Shown piece after piece: positions 44,378 to 56,971 of a DNA stretch of 64,000 nt (within the stretch, counting starts at the first letter, position 1; the number at the start of each line of letters is the position of its first letter). The notes beneath the pieces were generated by a model that was not told the origin of the DNA, did no database searches, and saw only the letters and a program-made list of their open reading frames with translations. The stretch is taken from positions 11,235,632-11,299,631 of the forward strand of contig CM044867.1 in the NCBI GenBank assembly GCA_024500155.1. The letters run 5' to 3'. Position numbers and translations under genes: made by a program. Source of the DNA: Chenopodium formosanum (taxonomy: Eukaryota; Streptophyta; Magnoliopsida; Caryophyllales; Amaranthaceae).

Positions 44378-45508
44378 CTGATTTTACTGGAAGAACAACA
44401 AACAATTGACAAAATAAAAAAAAAATTAAAACTATCTAACTCATAGGCAGAACTAGCCCCCAATAACAGTAGCCCAATCAGACTTATGGCAACAACCACA
44501 ACACCCTACATCCTTCCTAATTAGCAAAACAGATCAAATCTGCAAACGTCACACCCATCCTCACTAAATTCGTACAAATTATACGTTGTTTGTATAAAGA
44601 TGCAACCTCTAACAATGGAAATGGTACCTTATAATTAAACATAAAATCAAAAAAAATAGATAATTCACAAGATTAACCCAACAATAAAATCAAGAGATAA
44701 ACCTCAAAAAGATTTCAGCCAAATACATTTCATAATTAATGCTCTAATTAAGGGAAAGATGCTTAACAATACAATCCTAACAATTACGAACCAAAAAAAA
44801 CCCAATCAAAATGACAAACTAAGCCAAGAAATCATTTCATTCTCACAAAATTCGTACAAATTAACCTACATTATACAAAAAACAAAGTGAATATTGAAAA
44901 AATTACTAAGAATATGAATAAAAATTAACAAAATTACTACATACCCAGTTTACATAATATCAATATACATCATATTACATAAAAAAAATTGACATTACTA
45001 AGAACTGAAAATATTAGTAAAGAATAAACGAAAACCATTAAATCAAAGAACCCGTGCATAAATTTGCACCAATGAAGAAAACACGCCAAGAAATTAAGCA
45101 ATTGATCAAAATCTAAGATGTTAAAGTGTAAAATGGAATAGATTTATACCTTTTCAGCAAGAAAATCTCCAACCCACAAGATTTTGATGATGATGAACGA
45201 GTATATTATGCGACAACTATATGAATTTTGAAGAAAATGAGTAAATTGGAGTAAAAGAAGTAAAAAGAGAGAATATAAATGGGAAATTAAAGAAATCAAC
45301 CTTTGCTAATTGCTATTATTAAAAGGTAATGAAGCTTCAGTAAATTTTGGTATCATTTGTTTCTCTTTTATAAGCGTGAGTGCGTGACTTAAAATGGTAT
45401 TGAACAAATTTGACGAGTAGTCGTATGTCACTACGAAGTATGAAGGTACGATTAGGCCTGAAATTTCAATTGTTTTCAATTGTTGTAAATTTGGAATACT
45501 ACTTTCCT
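44378..45508. other. Probable first intron/5' flank of the 43.4-44.4 kb gene
   Basis: AT-rich and without ORFs. A CT/AG-rich block at 45140-45300 could be a 5' UTR exon on the minus strand. Confidence 0.35.
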
Positions 45509-45821
45509 TTTTTTTTTTTTTTTTTTAATGGTAAGAAAAAAGAAAACATTAGGAAACCCTCCTCACGAGGGGAATTCCTAATGCGTCGGAAGAAAGGATG
45601 GGAAATAAAGAAGAATTATTACAAGAACTATATCCATACTATCACTAACTAAATGACCAACATTTGCTATCCAGTCCGCTGCTTGATTTGCCTCTCGAAA
45701 GATGTGACGAATGTTCCAGTTATCGAAATTGCTAAGAAGTGAACAAATGTCTTGAATAATATGATCAATTTGCCATGGTGTTGACCAGATGCCATTCACG
45801 GAGTTGATTACTAAAAGATTA
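45509..45821 (-). pseudogene. LINE 3' end: RNase H C-terminal half and poly-A tail
   Basis: On the minus strand the RNase H end (contexts NIRHIFREANQAADWIANVG) is followed by a short 3' UTR and a poly-A tail (T18 on plus, 45509-45526). The N-terminal half lies beyond the CACTA element at 56972-57553. The reading frame is continuous once the CACTA and one TTA copy are discounted. Confidence 0.8.
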
Positions 45822-45845
45822 CACTACAACAAATTGACCTTTGTG

Positions 45846-46210
45846 CCACGGGAAAAATCGTGGCACAAGTTTAAATTTCCACGGGAATTCTGAAATTTAC
45901 TCCCGAGGCACAAGAGGTCGTGGCAAGAAATTTGCCACGGGAAAAAGGATGTCGAGGCAAATATTGGATTTTATGCCACAGGTATTCAAGTGGCAAACAA
46001 ATTCTTTCGCCACGAATACTAACGAGGCTAACAACTAATTTGCCACAAATTCTATTGTGGCTAATAAACTTCATAGCCACAAATATTAACGTTGCTAATA
46101 AGCTTGTTTGCCACAAATACTTTCGTGGCAAATATTATCCATTGCCACAAATACTATCATGGCTAAACAAGTTGTTTGTCAAGAATTTTTACCGTGGCTA
46201 CCAAATTTAC
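45846..46210. repeat. CACTA left subterminal repeats
   Basis: A dozen or so GCCACGGG, GCCACAAAT or GTGGCAA units in both orientations, spaced 15-40 bp. In En/Spm such motifs bind TnpA. ORFs in this block are by-products. Confidence 0.8.
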
Positions 46211-46739
46211 TATCGATGATCATTGTCGTGAGCTCCTGGCATGATCAACACGTGACTAAAAATTTTAGATGATATTTTTCAATCAAATAAAGCACATTTG
46301 GTAATTTTTTTATACCAATAAATAAATTTCGTAACACATAATAAATTTGGAGGAATAGATTTTCTAATTGATGTTTAATATCCATACAAACAAAATATTT
46401 GAAATTAGTATGATTCATCACTATTCACATACACACACGGAAAAAGAAAAATAAATAAATAAAAAATGAGCTAAGAGTCATGCCCTCTAATCCTAAGCTA
46501 AAGAAATACAAAATTATTACATTATATGTAATTTGATCGATAAAAATAAATAGTACGTAGTATGTCTTGGAACGTGCTTTGCATTCTCCTTTTTACCTAC
46601 AAGAATGGAAAACAAAAAGAATTAGTTACAAATTATTTTATAAAAGCCTAATAAACTATAAATTATAAACAATATAACCAACACATGATAGAAACCTCTA
46701 TGTTTTCCTTGCACCTTTCTTTAGAAGTTGATTATATAC

Positions 46740-47135
46740 TGCAATTGAACAGATTCATGGACAGATTCACTAAACTGATACTTGGCAAACTACCTAAATA
46801 GGGAGGAGTTTTTCCACTGAACTGTATACTTAGCAGACTACCTATATAGGGAGGAGTTTTTCCACTGAACTGTATACTTGTATACTTAGCAGACTACCTA
46901 TATAGGGAGGAAATTTTCCAATGAACTGATTCATGGACGATTCAGGGTCTAAAGATTAGTGCAGGAATTGGTAAAAATGGTCTCGAAATACGGAAGCAGC
47001 CCTGAAATTCTGTTAGTAGACATGTCAGGAACCTGCAGTCTACTAATACTACTATTGCTTAAGGTTGAACTCAGAAAATCTTTTAACAGTAAACCAGTTA
47101 GATTATTACCCGAAATATTAAGGATATATAATCAG
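46740..47135 (-). pseudogene. LRR receptor-like gene fragment inside CACTA
   Basis: Minus-strand reading gives LRR-style pieces: SGNNLTGLLLKDFLSS, LSNSSISRLQVPDMS, TNRISGLLPYFE, and after a stop two tandem QFSGKTPPY-IGSL copies from a 60-70-bp duplication (46783-46930), ending LSMNLFNCSI. Stops and shifts break it. The L..L..LD.S.N.ISG..P pattern fits receptor-like proteins. Probably captured host sequence. Confidence 0.5.
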
Positions 47136-47354
47136 TCCTAGGAGATGTTTGCTAGTGTTCAGCAAATAAAGAAGGGTATGATATTAAGTTATTAAAAGTC
47201 AGATCACTATTAGATCATGATTATTTCAAGGTTACACAACATATTATTGTGTAAGTAAATTAAAGCAAGAAAGACCAGGCCAACTCTCAAATCAAAGCAA
47301 AACAGATAACTATAGTTGACTGAATGTGAATTCAGAGAGATCGAGGTGTACTTA

Positions 47355-48018
47355 CTTCACTTTGATGAACCTTCAATTCCTGAATCATCATTATTTGAAG
47401 AACCTCCTGCTCCAAGAAAATCCAGAAGTTGACTAAATTTCTTCTCCCAAACCGCATTGTTCCCTGCAATTTTTTGTCCACGTCATTCTTAACAGCTTCC
47501 GCTTCTTTTTTGGCTTGTTCAGCTTCTATTTTAGCTTGTTCTGCCTCTGATCTAGCATTTTCAGCATCTTTTCTGCTTCTTCAACTGCTTGATTTGCTTT
47601 CTTTCTAACTTCATTCACCTCTTCAAAAAGATCTAATCGAGAAGGCTTTACTTTGAAATGTTTTTCACCAATCACCATTTAGTTTTTCAACAGGAGGTAA
47701 TAGGGTAAGCTTCCTGCAATAAACTGTCCCTCTTTTTTTTTCCAACTCTACCTAGATCATGCATAAGCTCAGTAGGCATAGAATTGACATGAAAACCAAA
47801 TTGAGCATTATACGTATTAACGGATAATTCATACCTGCTGAAATGTTTAATTCCTCTACCTCTGCTATATCCATGAGTTCGTCATTGTTAAGTGGTTCAC
47901 TATGTGATGAAGATGCATTTTCAAGTTCGAGATCTTGACCAATTTGTCCTTCATCATCATATCGCGCTGTGTTGTTATCATCATCCCTTGTCTCTTCAGC
48001 CTCTTCATCATTTTCTGT
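47355..48018 (-). pseudogene. Decayed TnpA/Transposase_24-like gene
   Basis: Minus strand: an acidic block (ENDEEAEETRDDDNN), a middle block (NAQFGFHVNSMPTELMHDLG) and a coiled coil (VRKKANQAVEEAEK, ARSEAEQAKIEAEQAKKEAE) ending SQLLDFLGAGG and a stop. At least two frame changes and one stop. The coiled-coil C-terminus and position in a CACTA suggest the second En/Spm protein. Family assignment is tentative. Confidence 0.4.
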
Positions 48019-49911
48019 TTACGTGTATTGGAAAAAAAATAGATAAAATATATTTTAATCACTATATATGTATAAAGAAGGGAATATTTCTGGTGTTGTT
48101 GCTAGGTTCTGCAAGAATTTATATATACATGGATATGTTTAATTGTTATTTAAACATGGTTCTGCAGCCAGAAGTGTATAGCAGCCCCTACCCTACCACA
48201 ACAGTTTGTAGCATACAGCAGAAAAAAAAAACCCTTCCTACATTTGCCCCCCTCCCTGCAGGCTTGCAGCATGATTTCAAAATGTGAATATTGGCCATGA
48301 AATAATTTGAATGGAATTTCGCACCTGTAATCTCTGATCTTATATTTAGTTTTGCCGTAGATACTTCAATATTCTTTATTTTATTCAAAAAAAGAAAAGG
48401 CTTTGGAAAAGCAAATTTAAACCAAAGAAAAAACACTTCCTTTGGAAAAGCATTACCAAATCCATTACTATTGGACATGAAATATTATTAAGGCACAAAT
48501 CTTGATACAAATTGCAAAATGTGAAGTGAAATAAATCAAAATTCTATAGATTTCAAAGAAAAGGTTGAGCACCTCTTCCGTGACTGTGAGTTTGCAAGCC
48601 ATATTTGGAATAACTAAATGCTTATGTCTCGATATAGAGAGTCAACAGAATTTTATCCTCGAGGATTGAATAAAAAAATTGGCTGAATTATGCAATGAAT
48701 CAGGTCAACCCACCCATACAAGCAATTCAGGTCTATGAGAGTAAAAAGGAATAACAAGGCAGGGGACAAGTTCAGCCAGCAACAGCAACTAAGGAAACAT
48801 GACAAAATCTTTTAATGAAGCACTAAAGATTGTGGTGAATGAGTAGCGTTTTTATGTAATTTTGTGTGTATTGAGTAGGATAGTTTAAAGTAGTCTTAAG
48901 CTGCCATTTTGATGACTTGTTGCCTCAAGCTATAACTTGTAATTGCTACCTTCAAATATCTATCAAAATTGCAAACTTTCACCTAAATTATAATTCCACC
49001 ATTGAAATATTACAATCAGTTTTCCTAGTCGATCTACAGCAAACTACTTGCAGAAAGATTCTATGACAGTATGACCAATGAGGGCATGTATAAATATTTC
49101 CTATTACAGGGCATCTGGCTTGCTAGGAGTAGGAAAATATTCAAGGGCCTGAGTTAAAATCCTGCGATTGCTCTTGATGAAATTAACGGCATGGCAAGAG
49201 ATTCTAAAAAGAGTACGAAGATAAAAGAGAAGGCACTAGGGAGGCGGTTAGATAGACAAGACTTGGAGCTCGGATGGCTACAACCAAGACCAGTCCCATA
49301 CACCCTCCCTAGTCCCTACCATACCATCTCCACCTACATCCCCTACAACCATCAAACCTCCTGCTGCCCTCGCATACCCCCTCCCCCTCCCAACACCATC
49401 TTCTAAACTGCCCACCAGTTGACACCCACAGCAACAACAAATATAGCCTTCGAGCATATAATAACACAGATGACAACAATACTAAAGATAGAGCTATATG
49501 TATCACATATTAGACAATGATAGGACACACATGAACTGCGACTTATTCAACAAAAGGAACAGAGTAAATTGCATACACGATGCATTCAAAAACCCAAAAG
49601 AATCTATTGCTTATTTAACATTACTGAGTAATCATGCTTCAAAAGTACTTACAAAGAACAAGGACTTTAAATAGTAGCATGAACACTAATTATTTAGCCC
49701 AAAACAAATTAAAAATTATAAGGAGTAGGAATTACTAATTAATTGCTATAAAGTACTCTGTTTTGCCTTTTTTCTGCTCTTACATTATACATTGAGGTAA
49801 TTACTAACTATTTAGGATTTAGCCCAAATAACAATTACAAATAATACGAGGTATTATATACTGGAAAATACACAGCGCATGCAAATATATCAGAAAATTG
49901 AAAATATTTCA

Positions 49912-49952
<41 letters not shown>

Positions 49953-50597
49953 ATTAAATATTGTTTAGTAATTCAAAATTTTGAATTGGTTAAATTAAAT
50001 CAATTAAGCTGCCATACGAAAAAATCAACATTAAAGAACACATCGAAATTTAAACAAAAAATTGCAAAAGGAAAACACATCGAAATTTAAGCAAAAAATT
50101 GCAAAAGGAAAATTACAATTGGAGTATGTATAATTTTATTTGAGCATAGCAATTACAGTAAAACATAAATAAGAACTAAATTCAAATATTACCATATTCG
50201 AATTGAAATAAATAGCCATTACCATTGTTTTAATTCTTTAAAGTACAAAATAATAAGAAAAACGAACAATTAACGCATCTTACCTTGGAACTTTTACAAC
50301 TGAATTAAAATCACGATTCAAAGGCGTGGAATTGCGTATCGAATCTCGATTCTGGTCACGAACGGTTGTGAATCACAAACAATAAGGGTAACGTGATTTT
50401 GAGAGGATATTTTTTTTTTTACTAAATTGGCGGAACCAATTTTCGTTTTAAATACTTAATTATTTTTTTTTTTGGGGGCAAAAGTGGGATAAACCGCCTA
50501 ATCTATCAATGTTGGGATTTGTGAGTTTTTTATTTTTATTTTTAAGTGCTCGATTTTTTTTTTTTTAATAATGCTCAATTCTTATATTTAATTAGAC
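48019..50597. other. CACTA interior without recognisable genes
   Basis: Mostly AT-rich; A37 tract at 49913-49949. Small ORFs (for example 49191-49406) show no domain signal. Confidence 0.5.
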
Positions 50598-50609
50598 ATG
50601 TATGATTAT

Positions 50610-50948
50610 TTTTTTTTTTGATGCAAAAGAGGGCAAGCCCGAGAAAAAGAACAAGAAAATTACACCACCATACGTGGCAAAGCCACTGCCACCGTGTCCT
50701 CCTAGAGTAAGTTTTTTATTTCGATTGGAGGATCATCGAAATAAACTACCTTTTCTTGAAGGACAACTCCCAAGCTAGCAAGCTTATCCGCCACTCTATT
50801 CCCCTCCCTAAAACAATGAACAATAGAAAAAGAAGTACCAAAAAAACTACAAAGACTACGACAAGAATTAATGATGTGCACACACTCTCCATGCTGCTTG
50901 TTTGCATCGACAATAGCTTCTACACATGCTTTGTTGTCCATTTGCACA
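50610..50948 (-). mobile_element. 5'-truncated LINE insertion (339 bp) with 12-bp TSD
   Basis: Flanked by perfect direct repeats ATGTATGATTAT (50598-50609 and 50949-50960). On the minus strand it encodes an RNase H C-terminal part (MDNKACVEAI, HCFREGNRVADKLASLG), a stop, a short 3' UTR and a poly-A tail (T11 on plus). Truncation, tail and TSD identify target-primed reverse transcription. Confidence 0.88.
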
Positions 50949-51138
50949 ATGTATGATTATTCATAATGTAATAAAGATTTTTTTGGTGAAGTTCATCATG
51001 TAATAATGATATAAAAAATAAAATTTATATGATAATTTTTGAGAATTTTAATCTAGTACTTCCTTTGTTTTTTTAGTTGACATTTTTCTATTATCACGCT
51101 TGCCAGCGTATGTTTTTAACGATTAATATGACTAATTA

Positions 51139-51360
51139 GGGTCTGTTCATATTTACTGAAGTGAACTAAACTAAACTGATTGGAGCTGAACTGAACTGAA
51201 CTGAACTGATTGGAGCTGAACTAAACTGAACTGAACTGAACTAAGCTGAAATGAATATTTTATGAGAGAAGGAAATTGAAAGCTGAACTAAACTGGACTG
51301 ATTGGAGCTGAACTGAACTGATTGGAGCTGAACTGAAATTAAGTAAATGTAAACAGGACC
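51139..51360. mobile_element. MITE with TGAAC pentamer core
   Basis: Imperfect TIRs (GGGTCTGTTCATATTTACT; AGTAAATGTAAACAGGACC) enclose a run of (TGAAC/TAAAC)n and 'gattggagc' repeats. Flanked by TAATTA on both sides (51133-51138, 51361-51366). Sequence either side reads as one older repeat also seen near 39250. Confidence 0.65.
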
Positions 51361-52010
51361 TAATTATCAATATTGTAAAATTATAAAAAGTGAATATTAA
51401 TAAAATATACATTGAAACGATTCAAACAAGATCCCACATGAATATGTTTTATCGTATCTATAAACTACAAAAACATTTTTTTGAATAAAATTATGATTCA
51501 ATTTGTACATTTGAAAATTGGTATTTTATCGAAAATAAAACTCTAAACTAACAATTTCATCCTAAAATTCTATCCAAATTGAATCTAAACTAACTTTTTT
51601 ATCTTATAAAGTCTATTTATTTAGGGGTTTACTAAGTCAGTCAAGGGTTACTATAAGTAACTTTTAACCGATCGAGTAACCCTAATTGACCGAGTAACCC
51701 TGAATAACCCCATAATAAGTAACCCCGTAATATAAAATTTTGTTATATTATAAATATCAATAAGTTAAATTACGACAATTGATTATTGATAAAAGATTAT
51801 TTTGTGTTGACTTCCGACAAGTACACACAGTACTACACAGTATATAAATACAATCTACGTATATTATTGATTAATGGGTCAAAAACTAAAATAGTTCACA
51901 ACAAAAAATAACACATTATCATGTAACTAGAGTTGACAATACAAGTGTTTGGGACGAGTTTGGAATGTGGGTTACATGTGACCGACGTAAGACCATGTTA
52001 ATTACATTAC

Positions 52011-52127
52011 GAATTTACGAGAGTGAGATATAGTTCAAGTGGTTAGAGCTCCACTCTTAATTCCATCAGATTTTGGGATCGATTCTCATCACCCGCCCTT
52101 GTGGCTCTCTAAACACCAAAAAAAAAA
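52011..52127 (+). mobile_element. tRNA-derived SINE (117 bp) with 16-bp TSD
   Basis: Perfect direct repeats ATGTTAATTACATTAC at 51995-52010 and 52128-52143. Contains an A-box-like TAGTTCAAGTGG (52031-52042) and a B-box-like GGGATCGATTCTC (about 52075-52087), then an A-rich 3' end. Confidence 0.88.
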
Positions 52128-52315
52128 ATGTTAATTACATTACAAACAGATAGGTGCGTATCATCAGTGTGTTAATCTAAAGAATATGATATTTAAAACA
52201 ACTTGGAATGTTGACGTCTTGACCATAAACTAGTTATTAGTATGTTCTTTATCAAATTATAATCAACCATTCTTATAATGTTCCATTGTCTTCTCAAATG
52301 ATCGATTATAATGTG

Positions 52316-52566
52316 CTTCCTCCGTTTTTTTTTTTTTACTTGTAACACTTCCTTAAAAAGGAAATGTCACAATACTTGCAACACACTATAAAAGGAAAGT
52401 TACTTTAGGAAAAAACTATACTATATTCCTTATTTAAAGCACATGTCCAACTAAATTACACTCCTAACAACCACTCATCGTATTTTAAAGTTTATTATAT
52501 CATGTAAACCCCACCTTTCTTAATTACCGCGCTGGATGTGTTGCATCTAAAAGAAAACGGAGGAAG
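52316..52566. mobile_element. Stowaway-like MITE (251 bp)
   Basis: Perfect 13-bp TIRs CTTCCTCCGTTTT / AAAACGGAGGAAG (52316-52328, 52554-52566), matching the Stowaway/mariner terminal type. AT-rich, no ORF. Confidence 0.75.
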
Positions 52567-54078
52567 TAGTTTATATAAGATTTTAAGAAATTTAGGAAAA
52601 ACAACATCATCATTTCATTACAACTAGTACTTGGATATTTGATGAGTTCCTTGATCCAATAGTATTTTAATAATCTCTTAAAGTTGATTAACAACATTAT
52701 TAGAGTAGTATTAGCTTATTGTTAATCCATGAAATTAACAACCCCATTCCAATTATTTCATATACTTGTAATAGTTTAGTCTCTAGTCTAGCTTAATTCA
52801 TATGCCTGTCTTATTACTGTATATATATATACAACATTTAGATTTATTCATGTATAGTGACCGAGTGCTATGTAATTGTACACTATCGTATATTAATTTA
52901 ATGAGCAATCCGGATATATAATTACAATTTTACAAATAAAATCGTGAATTAATAAAAAAAAAAATCAAAATTTCAATTTTACAAAGCTACAAGAGAAAAT
53001 TTAGGAGTTACCTCCATAATCAATATATTGTTTAACTTGGTTGAAAATTTTGCGGGAAATTATACCCTCTAAAACTAAAATTCATTAATAAGCGGTAAAA
53101 CTCACTCCAAATTAATTCTGAGCACAATTAATTTATAAAAATTAAAAATTAAAAGTTAAAACAGTAAACACCTACCTACTCAATTGGTCAATCATGCGTT
53201 CTTCACTCCATTCTCCATTCTATAATCTCCATTCTCCATTTTATATTCTCTACAGAAGCGTTTTAACATCTACTCTCTTCTATACACAAGTGGGAAATCT
53301 CTAATTCTCAGGTAATTTCCTTCTCTCATAAATCTGAAATTTAATTTTTCTCTAAAATTATGTTTCTTTAAATCAATTAGCGGTATCTATATTGGTTTAT
53401 TTTCATTTTATTTAGTTTTTATTTATATTAGTGATATTAATTTCGGGTTTCCATGGGTTGTGAAATTTATTTTTAATCTATCATCATCTGTCAATTAGCT
53501 GATTTAATAATGACTATGGACAATGTTAAATGTTGCCCTATTTATTGATAGTTATTTGATTTAGTTGTTGTTCAATACATTTTGCGTTTTTTGTGAGATT
53601 TGTGTTCGGATCTGATTTGGGTTTTTTTTTTTTTTTGTGGTCATATTGTTTTTATTGAATTTGTTGCATTGTTTTCACTAAATTGGGTTTCTGAATGTTA
53701 TTTGATCATGAGAAGTAAATATATATATTTTCTGGGGCTATATATTGTTTATGCTAGCAACTGATTGTGTCCAATTGGTTGGAAAGTCATTTACCCTCTA
53801 ATTTCTTCTTAGTATTTCAACAATGGATAAAAGTTTCCTTTAAAAAAAAAAAAGGATAAAAGTTCTAGTGAGAGCTGTGCAGCAGCTTATCATATATAAG
53901 AAACCTATACATTGATTGAACCATGATGTGATAATTGGAAATTTTGTTGAATATGTGAATTTAATAGGCTATACAAACCCTTTATTGAGAAAATTATGCA
54001 TTTCTGTAGTTTTGTTTATGCTGGACACATAATATCTATACTTAATATTTTTGTAAAAGGTTTTATTTTTTTCTTCTC
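52567..54078 (+). other. CACTA interior with a leader-like block
   Basis: 53160-53310 is CT-rich with tandem 'attctccatt' and ends TTCTCAG followed by GTAATTTCC, which looks like a plant 5' UTR exon with a splice donor. It may be the captured promoter and first exon of the RNase H-like unit downstream. The rest shows no genes. Confidence 0.35.
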
Positions 54079-54820
54079 GTGGATGATAAATGGAAAAATG
54101 GACACATAATAGAAATTAGCTTAGACACTTTGTTTGGACTTTGGAGGGCCTGTAAGGGGTTCTTAGCAGTTTGTGAGAGGCTACATTATATGCATTTCCT
54201 CTCTGACCCTGTGAGTGCGATCTGTGGGAATGGTATTGAGTGTACTCTACATGCTACATTTGAATGTCAAGCGATTAAGAATATTTGGACAACGAGCTCC
54301 TTCATGAACATTATTAATCAGGCCCTATCCTCTGATTTTGCTGCAAGGTTTCTTCGGTTAACGTCGAATGTATCAAGAAAAGAGCTCCTTTCCATTACAA
54401 CCCTTGCCTGGTCTGCTTAGTGGTGCAGGAACAAGCGCATTTTTGAGAATGAAAGCCAGTGCCTAGTGCAAAGAGCATCAAGCTTGCTGAAGTATGTTGG
54501 GGAGTATGAAGAGTATGCTGCAAATAAAGGTTTTCATAGTATAGGGGAGATTACCATATGCTTCTTTAAATTCGTGGAAATGTCCAAGAGCGAGGACTGT
54601 TAATATCAGAGACGAGAAGGGTGATTTGCTGGCTGCGGCTGTGCAAAATAAGCATGCTTGGTGGTTTCTTGCACTAGCTGAAGCTGCAGCATGCCGCTTT
54701 GGTATACAACTGGCTGCTAGGTTGGAATTTATGAGTATCATTGTAAAATCTGACTCCCTGATGGTTGTTGATGGCCTGATGGGGTTAAGAAGCAGCATGG
54801 TGGTTTTGATCCTTTGAGAA
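54079..54820 (+). pseudogene. zf-RVT/RNase H-like gene remnant inside CACTA
   Basis: Plus strand: CGNGIECTLHATFECQAIKNIW is split over a zinc-ribbon-like C..C...H...C pattern as in the zf-RVT region of plant LINE and RNase H-like proteins. After stops come DLLAAAVQNKHAWWFLALA and CRFGIQLAARLEF with the RNase H E.A/L..G pattern, ending SDSLMVVDGLMG. Frame broken at 54420 and 54601. It is opposite in strand to the two LINE tails, so it is an independent capture or insertion. Confidence 0.5.
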
Positions 54821-56605
54821 GCTGAGATTGCCTATCAAAACTGACTGTATTTTGGGAGTCAAATTCTCGAAGCTTATATCTTTCTTGTGTTCATATGCTC
54901 TGTTGGTGCTATGTAGCTTTGTAGAAAAATCAAAAGTTCTGCAATTTCACATTCACAAGTTGTATATATGTGTTTTCAGTATGATCTTTCTACCTAGATC
55001 TGGATTGATGATGTGACACCTTTTACTAAATTCAGGCATTTGTGAATTTTGTCCATGCTACATACGGATTTGGGAAAAATATGAGGCATGCTGGTCTAGG
55101 CCCTTGTTTCCTTCAGGTGATGGTTCTCATAATTATGTGAAGTCTGCTTCTTATTCTAAGCTTTTGATTACTGTAGAGTGTAGATTGAAATCTAATTATG
55201 ATAATAATCATGCTTTAGAATGAAGTATGCCTTTGGGATTTGTTAATGCTCCAAAAACAGGCTGTAGTGCGGGATGATAAACATGGCATCTTTGTAGTAA
55301 GACTTACATAAGGGCACATTTTGTTAGGGAATCCTATTCTTATTCTGAGAATATTTTTGCGATTTCTTTATCACTTAGGTTCTGGGTTCTCAAGTTCGGC
55401 AGCATTTGTTTGCTCTTCTAAAATCACTATAATGGACGTTGTTGGGTTGAACTTCCCTAAGGTATTTTAAATTATCTGTAATAATTTTTATTGTTCTGTA
55501 GTAATTTAGTAATTTTCCTTTCTAAATTAAAGTATGCCTAACACCGAATGACCTTTTTTTAGAGGGCCGCTCATGTGTACTCTGAAGCTAAGAGGGTACA
55601 TGCTTTCAAGGATATAATGTCCTCGGATTTGAGGTAAGCTGAATTTAGCTATTTTCTAGGCACTAGGATCCTCTTTCCCCTATATATTTTCTACGAAGTA
55701 TATATGTAGTCTTTTGGGTTCTTGTATTTAACTAATGCATAGTTGTCATTTTAGCATAATTCTTAAAGTTATGTGTTTGCTGGTTATTCTCTTCTATTAT
55801 AGTTACCTCCTAACGAGATTGACTTTTGTTGGACAGATCACTTGTGGGATTTGCTGGCCTCCAATGGTGGCTGCTAGTCCTGCTTGTGGACATCTATTCT
55901 AAGCATGTTTGTTCTGATGCAAATGTATTAATCTGATCTCTGATGCAAATGTGCTAGGTGGTGTTACTTGAGATTTATTTTTCTTTGCAGGTGATGCTGA
56001 CAATCCCCTCGACTGACTTTGGCAGAAGTAGGCTCAAAGTGGTCAGGGCAGTATGAATTTTACAGAATCACAGTGAGTATTGATCAAGAAGGATTTTGGA
56101 CACTAGCCGAGGCATGTTGCTCGTGCAGTGGCTGGGGCTTATGGATGTATAGTACTATAGTGTGACGATGCATTATTTGTGGTTCAAGCTATTCTTAGAC
56201 ACCAAGTTGGAGCTGCTCCAATCTCTCTTCTATGATGATATTAGTAGATTAAGAGTTGATTTTTTTAATTCTTTCTCCCTTTCTCATGTAAAACGAGTGG
56301 GTCATACAATGTGGCTTATTGTGTAGTTTAATGGGATAGGAGTATTTACTAGTAGTTTAAACTTTGGTGGATCTTGGTATTAGTTAATATATTTGCTTAT
56401 TTTGCCTCCCCAAAAAAAGTGTCAAATACTTGGTATTTTTCATTTTTTATTTTTGCACCAACAATCAGTGTTTATAGAACATATAGGTACTAATATTCAT
56501 TTTTACTCTTGACTCTTGAGATTATATATATGGTCATAATTTAACAAGACTCACATTCACAAATCTTAAGGTGTTCGGTTAGCTTAAGTTTACTTTGTCA
56601 ATATA
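54821..56605 (+). other. CACTA interior, right part
   Basis: No clear gene. Short exon-like stretches with AG/GT borders (e.g. 55562-55634) might belong to a decayed transcription unit. Confidence 0.35.
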
Positions 56606-56945
56606 TGTTTGCCACAAAAATAAATATTAATGTGGCACAAGTATTAGAATGAATGCCACGGCGAAATAAAAATAACCGTGACACAAGTGTTTGTTTGCCA
56701 CGAGAATAATATTAGTTGTGACACTAGTGTACATTGGCCACGGGAACATAATTATATGTGGCAAAAGTGTTTATTTGCCACGGGATAAAAATTTTGTCGT
56801 GGCACTAGTTTCAATTAGCCACGAACTTTTTTTTTCCCGTGGCATAATATATTATTGTTATATGAAGTTTTTGACAGACTTATTTTTCCCGTGGCAACAT
56901 AAAATTATGCCACAAATTTAGAATTCCCGTGACATAATTCGTGGC
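56606..56945. repeat. CACTA right subterminal repeats
   Basis: TTTGCCACGGG / CCCGTGGCA units in both orientations, mirroring the left end. The ORF at 56691-56921 is a by-product. Confidence 0.8.
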
Positions 56946-56971
56946 ACAAGGGTCAATTTGTTGTAGTGTTA

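Larger units (their letters stand above)
45822..56968. mobile_element. CACTA (En/Spm) transposon, 11,147 bp, non-autonomous
   Basis: 29-bp TIRs starting CACTACAACAAATTGACC at 45822-45850 and 56940-56968, one mismatch (position 19), and a 3-bp target duplication TTA (45819-45821, 56969-56971). Subterminal repeats of GCCACGGG/CCCGTGGC lie at both ends. No full TNP2-type transposase is recognisable. The interior holds a decayed TnpA-like gene, host-gene-like fragments and several younger insertions. Confidence 0.93.

Noticed and set aside
45871..46219. ORFs at the left CACTA end
   Set aside because: They follow the GCCACGGG subterminal repeats; no protein similarity.
51150..51345. TGAAC pentamer run as an independent microsatellite
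   Set aside because: It is bounded by terminal inverted repeats and TAATTA duplications, so it is the core of a MITE.
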